From Oscillospiraceae bacterium (GTDB lineage: Bacteria; Bacillota; Clostridia; Oscillospirales; UBA929), in contig WRJE01000008.1 in assembly GCA_009782385.1 (NCBI GenBank), positions 1 through 49,816 of the forward strand: a stretch of DNA of 49,816 nucleotides, in the 5' to 3' direction. The notes beneath the pieces are model-generated. The model ran no database searches. It had not been told where the DNA came from and worked only from the letters and a program-made list of their open reading frames with translations. Below, piece after piece: positions 18,009 to 26,500 of the stretch (positions within the stretch are counted from its first letter, which is position 1; every line of letters begins with the position of its first letter). A program made the translations under genes and the position numbers.

Positions 18009-19265
18009 TTATTTATTCCTTTTCAAATCGGCTCTTATACTCGCGTATTCATTGTTCATTTCATCATACGCCTGTATAATCGGCTTGGCTTCCTTCTCTA
18101 TCTCTTCTGTTATATCGTCAAAACGCTCAACCGCCATTGCGGTTATTTTTTGGTCTATTAGATCTTTAGAACTCATATCGCTCAATATCCCAACGATTTT
18201 TTCTTTTGAAAAAGAGTTTTTATAACTGCGAGTTCCGTATAACGCGCCGAAAATATCGGCTATTGACACAATTCTTTCGGAAAATGAAATGTCTTTGCTC
18301 TCCAGTTGATTCGGATACCCCGTTCCGTTTATTTTTTCATGGTGATTGACGGCGATATTCTTAATATCTTCATCCACATTCCCTTTAAGAATCTTCCCCG
18401 TTATCGTTACATGAGTTTTCATAATGTCCATTTCAGCATCGCTTAGTTTACCCGGGCTTTCCAAAATATTAAGCGGTATACCGATTTTGCCGATGTCATG
18501 CAGCATAGCTCCTGTTTGAATTTTCTCTATTACGGTGCTGTCCGCGCCCAATAAGCTCGCCAGCATACCGGAAATACAGACCGTGCCGACCGTATGTATA
18601 ACCGTTTGACTGCTTCGGAAATCTATTGAATATATAATCATTTTAATATATCCGCTTACTTCGTCATCGGTCAAATGAGTGTTAAAAAGGCTGTCATAAA
18701 ACTCAGCATCGGTGTCGATTTCATCAAAGGCCGTGTCAATATTGACACCGGATGATAAAAACATATCCACAACGTCACTGCGGTATTTAATATCTCTTTG
18801 CTGATTCAAATATGCCTTGAGACTTTTGTCACTCCCGCCGTGCAGTGAAAAAACATCGGCTCTGTCACACAGGGATATGAGTTGTGCAAGCACTTGATAT
18901 TCGGGATTGTCAAGGTTCTTTAACTCATCGCAGTCCGCGTGATGGTATAAGATGATAGGAGACATTTCTTCAAGCGGCGAAAAATATTTCAGAAAAAGAT
19001 ACCCGTAGATAGAATGCTCCCATACGTCAACCGTTTCAAATATCACCATTTTGTCAACTTCTTCCGTTTTATAAGCCCCTATGTCATGAAGCATTCCGAG
19101 AATCAGAATGTCACGCAGCCGCTTCCTTTCATATTTACGCAGCGGATTCAATACTCTGTACATTAAATACGCAACCCGCTTGCCATGGTCAACTAATCTC
19201 GCGTCCATGTGATTCAAGGTGTTTTCCATGATGTTAATCATTTTTTCATTCTTTGTCAGCTGCAT
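18009..19265 (-). CDS. Tandem HD / HD-GYP domain phosphohydrolase
   Basis: Two HD domains: LHDIGAYKTEEVDKM...ILYHHAD and LHDIGKIGIPLNIL...VNHHEKINGTGYP. Confidence 0.9.
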   Translation of the reverse strand: MQLTKNEKMINIMENTLNHMDARLVDHGKRVAYLMYRVLNPLRKYERKRLRDILILGMLHDIGAYKTEEVDKMVIFETVDVWEHSIYGYLFLKYFSPLEEMSPIILYHHADCDELKNLDNPEYQVLAQLISLCDRADVFSLHGGSDKSLKAYLNQQRDIKYRSDVVDMFLSSGVNIDTAFDEIDTDAEFYDSLFNTHLTDDEVSGYIKMIIYSIDFRSSQTVIHTVGTVCISGMLASLLGADSTVIEKIQTGAMLHDIGKIGIPLNILESPGKLSDAEMDIMKTHVTITGKILKGNVDEDIKNIAVNHHEKINGTGYPNQLESKDISFSERIVSIADIFGALYGTRSYKNSFSKEKIVGILSDMSSKDLIDQKITAMAVERFDDITEEIEKEAKPIIQAYDEMNNEYASIRADLKRNK

Positions 19266-19291
19266 AATTAAGACCTCCTGAAAAAATTTAG

Positions 19292-19579
19292 TTAATCCAA
19301 TATTCTCGGCACAACAAAATACCCGTTGTGCCGCTCGGGGGCGTTTTCGGTCAGAATTTCCGCGCTCGATGTCTTGACCGCGATGTCCTCGCGCATTACA
19401 TTGACGAGCGTTGACGGCGTAATAAGCGGCTCAACGCCCTCGGTGTCTATGCCGTCAAGCATATCGAACTGTTTTGTATGAAGCTCAAAATACTCTTGGG
19501 TTTTTTCACGTTCAGCGTCTGACAGGTTAATCTTCGTCACTAACTCCAGTTTTTGCATTGTTTCGCTTGTAATAGACAT
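19292..19579 (-). CDS. gatC: Asp-tRNA(Asn)/Glu-tRNA(Gln) amidotransferase subunit C
   Basis: KLELVTKINLSDAEREKTQEYF...VEPLITP...MREDIAVKTSSAEILTENAPERHNGYFVVPRILD. Confidence 0.9.
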   Translation of the reverse strand: MSITSETMQKLELVTKINLSDAEREKTQEYFELHTKQFDMLDGIDTEGVEPLITPSTLVNVMREDIAVKTSSAEILTENAPERHNGYFVVPRILD

Positions 19580-19593
19580 AGTAACCTCCTGTT

Positions 19594-19678
19594 CGCGGGC
19601 GGCATATATGCCGCCCCTACGGTTTTGCGGACGACTAATAACCGCGTTTCTGCGGGCGGACGAGACGGCCGCCCCTAC
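19594..19678. repeat. Two short palindromic repeat units between gatC and aspS
   Basis: GCGGGCGGCATATATGCCGCCCCTAC and GCGGGCGGACGAGACGGCCGCCCCTAC. Confidence 0.8.
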
Positions 19679-21414
19679 CTAATCTTTATGTGAGTTTCTC
19701 TTAGCTGTAATTCATTTACCGTGCCGGGTGCGCCCAACAGTAAATCCTGCGCGTTGCTGTTCATCGGGAACGCAACGACCTCGCGTATATTTTTCTCACC
19801 TGTCAGCAACATTACGATGCGGTCAACGCCGGGAGCCATTCCCGCGTGGGGCGGCGCACCGTATTGAAAAGCGTTGTACAACGCGCCGAACTTGCCTTTG
19901 ACCGTCTCCTCGTCATACCCCGCCAGCTCAAACGCCTTAACCATTATTTCGGGTACATGGTTACGCACCGCGCCGGAGGACAGTTCAACGCCGTTGCAGA
20001 CAATGTCGTATTGATATGCCTTTATTTCCAAGGGTTCTTGTGAGTTCAGAGCGTCCAAGCCGCCCTGCGGCATGGAGAACGGATTATGTGAAAACTCAAT
20101 TTTTCCCGTTTCCTCGCTTATCTCATACATCGGGAAATCCACAATAAAGCACATCTCGTATCTGCTTTCATCGGTCAGCTCCATGCGGCTGCCCAGCTCG
20201 TCTCTAATCTGCCCCGCGAGCCGATTCACGATACTGATGTTGTCCGATATGAAGAACAGCGTATCACATTCTTTCATGTTCAGCATTTCCATGAGTTTAC
20301 TCTGTTTTTCATCGGACAGGAATTTTACAATCGGTCCTTTCAGCGTTCCGTCCGGCAGGACGGAGATATAACCCAGTCCTCTCATGCCGATTTTTGTAGC
20401 GAAGTCGAGCATACCCTCAAAGAATGAGTTGGTTTTCTTGCCGCATTCCGGCACGACTATGCCGCGCACGGGCTTGCCCTTAAACGGCATGAAGTCCACA
20501 TCTTTGAAAAAATCGGACAAGTCATTGATTAACAGCGGATTTCTAAGGTCGGGCTTATCCGTGCCGTATTTCAGCATACTTTCATTGTACGGTATCCTCG
20601 CGAACGGCGGCGGAGATACATATTTATCGGAGAAATTTTTGAAAGTATCGTAAAGAGCCTTTTCGGCAACGGCAAACACATCCTCTTGAGTTGCGAACGC
20701 CATCTCAAAGTCAAGCTGATAGAACTCACCGGGGGAGCGGTCAAGCCGTGAATCCTCATCGCGGAAGCAGGGCGCGATTTGGAAATAACGGTCGAAGCCC
20801 GACACCATCAGCAGCTGTTTGAATATTTGGGGTGCTTGCGGCAGCGCGTAAAACATTCCGTGATGCTTGCGGCTTGGAACGATGTAATCTCTCGCGCCTT
20901 CCGGGGAGGATGAGGTGAGAATGGGTGTTTGAATCTCCATAAAGCCTATTTCTTCCATCTTTGAGCGCAGATAGCTGATTATCCGCGAACGCTCAACGAT
21001 ATTTTTATGGATTTTCGGATTGCGAAGGTCTAAGAAACGGTTTTTAAGGCGCACATCTTCTCTCGTAGCTGTTGAGTTGTTTATCTCGAAGGGCAAATGC
21101 GGGTTAGCGCGGCTTAAAACCTCAAATGAGCCGGTTTTTACTTCTATATAACCCGTGCTTATCTTTTCGTTTATGGTTTCATCATCGCGTTTGACAACAG
21201 TACCCGACACGGAAATGACGCTCTCCCTTGTCAGACCCGCAATCATGCCGTCATCGGACAGGACAACCTGTGTAACCCCGTAATGGTCGCGCAAGTCAAT
21301 GAAGATTACGCCGCCGTGGTCGCGTATTGTATCGACCCAGCCCGCCAGCTTTACCTGTTCATTTATATTCTTTTCCCCTAACTCGTTGCACGTATGCGTT
21401 CTGTAGATATTCAT
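19675..21414 (-). CDS. aspS: Aspartyl-tRNA synthetase
   Basis: NIYRTHTCNELGEKNINEQVKLAGWV; QAPQIFKQLLMVSGFDRYFQIAPCFRDEDSRLDR; YGAPPHAGMAPGVDRIVMLLTGEKNIREVVAFPMN. Confidence 0.96.
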   Translation of the reverse strand: MNIYRTHTCNELGEKNINEQVKLAGWVDTIRDHGGVIFIDLRDHYGVTQVVLSDDGMIAGLTRESVISVSGTVVKRDDETINEKISTGYIEVKTGSFEVLSRANPHLPFEINNSTATREDVRLKNRFLDLRNPKIHKNIVERSRIISYLRSKMEEIGFMEIQTPILTSSSPEGARDYIVPSRKHHGMFYALPQAPQIFKQLLMVSGFDRYFQIAPCFRDEDSRLDRSPGEFYQLDFEMAFATQEDVFAVAEKALYDTFKNFSDKYVSPPPFARIPYNESMLKYGTDKPDLRNPLLINDLSDFFKDVDFMPFKGKPVRGIVVPECGKKTNSFFEGMLDFATKIGMRGLGYISVLPDGTLKGPIVKFLSDEKQSKLMEMLNMKECDTLFFISDNISIVNRLAGQIRDELGSRMELTDESRYEMCFIVDFPMYEISEETGKIEFSHNPFSMPQGGLDALNSQEPLEIKAYQYDIVCNGVELSSGAVRNHVPEIMVKAFELAGYDEETVKGKFGALYNAFQYGAPPHAGMAPGVDRIVMLLTGEKNIREVVAFPMNSNAQDLLLGAPGTVNELQLRETHIKIR

Positions 21415-21585
21415 TCTTATCCTCCGTATTAAAAATGCCTGTAACAAAACCGCGTAACGGTTCTGCTACAGGACAAGAAATCTCCCGCGGGTTTCTTATT
21501 TGTTAGCTTATCATAGCACAACAGATGTGTCAAGAAATTTTTTGCGGCGGGAGTGTCGTTGCCGTGTCGTCCATTAGGCGCGATG

Positions 21586-21614
21586 TTGACAATTTCGCCG
21601 AATTATGCTAAAAT
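21586..21614 (+). promoter_or_regulatory. Predicted sigma-A promoter of the candidate type I toxin mRNA
   Basis: TTGACA-17 bp-TAAAAT. Confidence 0.75.
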
Positions 21615-21700
21615 ACGCCTTGCAAGAGGGTGTTGGTCTCCGGTTACGCTGCCTTTTCTTCTCCCCGCAGATTCTGTGTGGAGGAGGGAGGTGATTGCTG

Positions 21701-21784
21701 TTGGTAAAAAAGTTGATTCGCTTTGCTGTCTGCGCGATATTCGCGCTTTGGCTCTTGGTGATGTTAGCTCCAAACGCAATGTAG
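21701..21784 (+). CDS. Candidate type I toxin-like hydrophobic peptide (27 aa, TTG start)
   Basis: MVKKLIRFAVCAIFALWLLVMLAPNAM; strong SD gaggagggaggtg upstream; not in the supplied ORF track because of length. Confidence 0.65.
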   Translation: MVKKLIRFAVCAIFALWLLVMLAPNAM

Positions 21785-21863
21785 CCGCCCAGCTCTCCGC
21801 AAAAGACTGACGGCTACATAGTCGTTTATTCTAGGCGGCGTGTCGGTATCGACACGCTCTTGC
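21781..21863 (-). ncRNA. Candidate antisense RNA antitoxin (5' part; 3' end unknown)
   Basis: Starts about 7 nt after a minus-strand TTGACA-N17-TAGAAT promoter and covers the 3' end and hairpins of the toxin transcript. Confidence 0.5.
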
Positions 21864-21869
21864 ATTTAC

Positions 21870-21898
21870 ATTCTACCACTATATTTTCACTATGTCAA
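21870..21898 (-). promoter_or_regulatory. Predicted sigma-A promoter of the antisense RNA
   Basis: Minus strand TTGACA (21898-21893)-17 bp-TAGAAT (21875-21870). Confidence 0.7.
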
Positions 21899-22013
21899 TA
21901 TAAAATTTATCGTTTTGTTCGGTAAAAATGTAAAAACGGTGCGCCGGGGTCGTCGCGCCCTACGAATTGGAAAACATACGCGGTCGGGCATGGAAGCCGC
22001 CCCTATAAATGTC

Positions 22014-22042
22014 TTGTTGAAATTTGGAAGTTATGGTATAAT
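22014..22042 (+). promoter_or_regulatory. Predicted sigma-A promoter
   Basis: TTGTTG-17 bp-TATAAT upstream of the 22082 CDS. Confidence 0.6.
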
Positions 22043-22081
22043 TTTGTTGGGAAAGATATTATATGCAGATGGAGGCTCACG

Positions 22082-23371
22082 ATGAAAAAGGCATTTATTT
22101 CAGTTCTCACGGTAAGTTTATTGTTATCTGTACTAATCCCATTTGCGGAAACGGAAGCACAAGAATCTTCGCTGGTCGTTAGCACTAATCCGCCAAGTGT
22201 ACAAGTATACGGCGCAAAAATAAACTCTCCCGCGCCGTTTGTTAAAGACGGAGTAACATGGGTGCCGTTTCGCGCCGTTGCCGAAGCGTATAATTTTCGT
22301 GTGGAATGGGACGATGATACTAAGACGGTTATACTCATTGATTATACAGGGTTAGCTTCCTTTTTTGTCATAGACGGCATAAACGCGGTTATTGTTGACA
22401 GCAGGACATTTGTGCCATACGATTTTTTGACGGGATTAAACTTTGACGATAATAATCTTATGAAAAGATTAGGATATTCAAAAGAGTATATTTCGGTAAT
22501 TGTCAACGAAGACAGAGAAATATTCAGAAAGCATTTTACCGAGCCAAACGAAACATGGAACTTGAGGAAAATCACGCGCGGACTGCCGTATCCGTCCGGT
22601 CGCCGTTATCAGACATCTGATATACAATTAGAGCCGTTAAAATCAATCATTGTCGAATATGAGCTTGATGAAGACAGTCCGTACCAAGGAGGAAACGGGT
22701 TAAACCCGTTCTACGAAACGGGCTTAGAAAATAACGCCTTAATTTTATTTGCGATGATTGAGGATTTGGAACAAGTAAATTTTCTGCATTATTTCGGCGA
22801 AGAGCGAAACAGCACCAATACTTATACCCTTGATGAGTTATCAGAGCGTTTCGGCGCGGTAAACCCGTTAGAGATGGATGTTGAGGAACTGTATTCCGCG
22901 TTATCGGCGAATATCCAAATATCGGAATTTTATTTCGCGCATTACTCCAGAATTTATTTGGGAGCAGATTTTGATTCGGTTTCATACCGCAACGGCAATC
23001 CGGACGAAGTACGGCAGTATCAGGACAATTCTGTAGAATGGCTGTACAACGACTTAGGTAAAACCTTGAACAATCCCGGATGTACGGCTTATTATTATTT
23101 TAACAGCCCCTTAGCCGAGCAGAATGATAACCTTAACGGCTTGTACGCTACAAAGTTTTCTGTGAACGATGGAGAATCTTATCTTGAATTGATTGCATAT
23201 TTAGGATTTCCGTCTGTTATTAAAGACATGGGCAACGGTTACAAATACATAGCTTACCCGCTGAGAGAAGGACAGCAAAGATATGCTTATTTTATTTTGC
23301 GAGATGAAATAATAATAACGGAAGGCGTAATGTATGGTACAGATTATACTACACTGAATTTCCAACAGTAG
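22082..23371 (+). CDS. Secreted protein with copper amine oxidase N-terminal-like (stalk) domain
   Basis: Signal peptide MKKAFISVLTVSLLLSVLIPFAETEA; PFVKDGVTWVPFRAVAEAYNFRVEWDDDTKTVILID. Confidence 0.85.
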   Translation: MKKAFISVLTVSLLLSVLIPFAETEAQESSLVVSTNPPSVQVYGAKINSPAPFVKDGVTWVPFRAVAEAYNFRVEWDDDTKTVILIDYTGLASFFVIDGINAVIVDSRTFVPYDFLTGLNFDDNNLMKRLGYSKEYISVIVNEDREIFRKHFTEPNETWNLRKITRGLPYPSGRRYQTSDIQLEPLKSIIVEYELDEDSPYQGGNGLNPFYETGLENNALILFAMIEDLEQVNFLHYFGEERNSTNTYTLDELSERFGAVNPLEMDVEELYSALSANIQISEFYFAHYSRIYLGADFDSVSYRNGNPDEVRQYQDNSVEWLYNDLGKTLNNPGCTAYYYFNSPLAEQNDNLNGLYATKFSVNDGESYLELIAYLGFPSVIKDMGNGYKYIAYPLREGQQRYAYFILRDEIIITEGVMYGTDYTTLNFQQ

Positions 23372-23464
23372 CGCAAGAAATAAGCATTTTCTGACAGATG
23401 AACAAACAAATTATTTGCCCCGATAATCAAGATTGTCGTTCATAGGACGGTACGGTCGATATGT

Positions 23465-23494
23465 AAAAACCTTGCGCCGCAGCGCAAGGTTTTT
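23465..23494. terminator. Bidirectional rho-independent terminator between convergent genes
   Basis: AAAAACCTTGCGC-cgca-GCGCAAGGTTTTT, perfect 13-bp stem. Confidence 0.9.
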
Positions 23495-23505
23495 ACTGTT
23501 TCATT

Positions 23506-26500
23506 TTAGATTTTCTTGTTGTTTCGCCATGATATAAAGTATACCGCGAATACCGATGACGACAGGCACATCAGGATAAAGTATTTAATTATACCGGAAT
23601 CGCCTGTTTTAGGATTGACCTTGACCGCTTCGGTGTCGTCAAATTCTGTGAGCGGCACGTCTTCGTCAAATATCCACTCGCCGTCATCTTCGCTCCAGTG
23701 CCATTCGCCCATCGGAACGCCGTAAGCGTCAAACTCAAAGAAGAATACATCGCCGTTTTCGTCTATGGAGGGCATAAGCGTGAACGCGGGATTGTGTGGA
23801 ACAGGCGGTATCTCGTGGATAACTCCTCCGGCGTGTGACTCATCGGGCTGATGTTCGTCAAAGTGCATAGTCGGGAAGTCTTCGGGAGTAGTTCCCTCCG
23901 GGAATCTTATTCTTTGAGGCTCGGGAGTAACGTCAGGTGTTGGATTTGGTGTCGGGTCGGGATTAGGGGTCGGGTCGGGGATTGGGTCTGAACTCGGTGT
24001 AATATCGGGTGTTGGACCCGGCTCGGGCTCGGGTTCGGACGTTGGCTCAGGTTCGGGTGTTGAGCTAGGGTCAGGTGTCGGTTCGGATTCCGGTGGAGTG
24101 CTGGGTTCTGGCGTTGAATCGGGATCCGGTGTCGGACTGGATTCTGGTGGAGTGCTGGGTTCTGGCGTTGGTGTTGGGTCTGAATCCGGCGGAGTGCTAG
24201 GCTCAGGTGTTGGACTGGGCTCTGGCGTTGGGTCTGGGTCTGGCGTTGGGTCGGGGTCGGGCGTTGGATCTGGGTCTGGCGTTGGGTCGGGGTCTGGTGT
24301 CGGGTCAGAGCCCGGATCTTCGCCGCCCGTTTTGTGTTCATATGTGTTTACAACCGTGACCGTCATATTTGTTCCCTGCGGAAATACCGCGTTATTGCCC
24401 TCATATGACACCGCGTAATGCGCGCCGCCAACCTCTTCCACAAGGTATTTGCAGTTAACCCAAAGATTAGTGACGGTTACGGGCTGACCCGCGCTTATGG
24501 TTATAACATCACCTGTAGAGCTGTCTGCGCTGCCGTTGTTCCCGTAGCAGTTGTATTCCGCGCCGCTGCCTGTAAACAGCAGATAGTTATCGTTGGTAAC
24601 GTCTTTTATACGCACCTGATATGTGGTATCATTGCCCGCGCTCCAGTCTGAGTAACTGCCCGCAAGCCGCTTGTTTATTATCATGTTGCCCGTTTTATGC
24701 TCGTATGTGTTGGTGACGGTCGCCGTGCTGTTCTGCCCGCCGGAGATGACCGATGACGCGCCGCCGCCCTCGTAGCGATAGTCGCTTACATACGCGCCGC
24801 TGTCTTCAACGACTGTGTACGCGCCGTCAGGCAGATTTATTATCCGCGCGGACTGACCCGCGCTGATGGTTATCGGGTTGCCGGAAGCGTCAGCTCCGTC
24901 ATACTCATACTCCGGTCCGCTGCCTTTAAGTTTCAGGAATTTACCGGATGAATCTTTTACCCGCGCTTGGAATGTGATGTCGTTATTAACACCCCAGTCG
25001 GCATAACCGCCCGCGAGCTTCTTGCTGACGATCAACGCGCCGGAGACCGCGATATAGTCGTTGTTTACCGTGATAGAAGTGTTTCCGCCGCTGCTGACCG
25101 CCGCGTTATTGCCGATATAGGACACGGTGCAGTTGCCATCGTCCAGTTCCTCGATTTCATATTTCCCGTCTGTAGGCAGACCCGTTATCATAATACTGTG
25201 TCCCGCGCTTACGGTAATAATATCTCCGGTTGAGCTGTCTGCGCTTCCGCTCAGACCTCTGAATTCATATTCCGGCTCATATCCGGAGAAGCGCAGATAC
25301 TCGCCCGTAACGGTATCCTTGACCCGTAAATCGAATGTAGTCGAAAGACTAACGCCCCAAGCGGTGTAACTGCCGCTGAGAGTTTTATTGATAACAAGGT
25401 TGCCCGTGCCTGAGCTGAACGTGTTAACCACCGTCACCGTGCGGTTCTCTCCATCGGGGAACGACACGTTATTTCCGGTATATGCCGCCGTGTAATGCGC
25501 TCCCGCTTTCTCGATTACCTCATACTCGGTATCAGACCAGAGATTCAGAAGCGTCAGCGGGCGTGACACGCTGAACGGCAGCTCCATCACGACATTCCCG
25601 CCGTAAGGTTCGCTAAGTCCGTCCACATCGTTACCCACGCACCGATAACTCCCGTCCGGTTCGGGGGTGTCCTTGAACAGTAAATTATTGTTGCGGGTAA
25701 CATCTTTTATCACGGCATAGAAGTTCTCATCGTTGTTAACGCTCCAGTCCGCGTAACTTCCGGAGAGGACTTTTTTGACTATAAGTCCGCCCGTGCCATG
25801 TTCATAGGTATTAACGACTGTTATCGTCTTATTTGCTCCCGTGGTAAGCGTGACGTTATTACCCTCATAAGTCGTTGTGAGATGCGCCGCGGCAGCTCCC
25901 GATGTCTCGTTGACCGCGTACATCCTGCCCGACCACATATTGGAAAGTCTTAACGGTTTGCCCTCGCTGACAGGAAGCTCCGTTATTGTCGCGCCGGAGT
26001 AATCAGCAGGATTGCTCAGACCGCTCGCGGTGTTCCCAACGCATTTATAGCTTCCGTCCGCCTCCGGTGTCGGCTTGAAAAGCAAAGTGTTGCCCATGGT
26101 GACATCCGAGACCTCAACATAGAAGTTGACGTTAGGGGTAATACCCCAATCGGAATAGCCGCCCTCAAGCCTTTTGTTGACTATCAAGATGCCCGTTCCG
26201 TGTTCATAATTGTTGGTTATAGCCACTTCGTCACTTCCGCCGCCGGAGAAGCTCGCCGTAAAGACCCCCTCCGCCGTGTAATGCGCGCCTTCGATCTCTT
26301 CAACCAAGTATGTAATATCGGCGGGGAGATTAAATATAATCGCTTCCTGCTCGGCGGTGAATGTTATTAAATCTCCGGTTGTGTCCGTACCGTTAAAGTC
26401 ATAGTAAGGACCCGTGCCAACCAGCCTTACATACGTATTGTTTGTAATATCTTTTATTTTCGCGTGAAACTCTGTCCTATCGGTAATACCCCAATCTCCA

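Noticed and set aside
21415-21545. aspS leader hairpins as a T-box riboswitch
   Set aside because: A stable hairpin (cctgtagcagaaccg/cggttttgttacagg) is present, but no T-box (TGGNACCGCG) consensus or specifier architecture is visible.
21553-21810. 85-aa plus-strand ORF across the type I locus
   Set aside because: Different frame from the SD-aligned 27-aa peptide; crosses the promoter and has no RBS.
23940-24325. Regularly repeated sequence resembling a CRISPR or tandem repeat array
   Set aside because: Repeats are in frame inside the adhesin gene and encode the Pro-rich stalk; there are no unique spacers and no cas genes.
24098-24418. Plus-strand ORF of 106 aa rich in SGVGSGSGVG
   Set aside because: Antisense shadow of the Pro-rich stalk codons of the adhesin; no RBS or independent homology.
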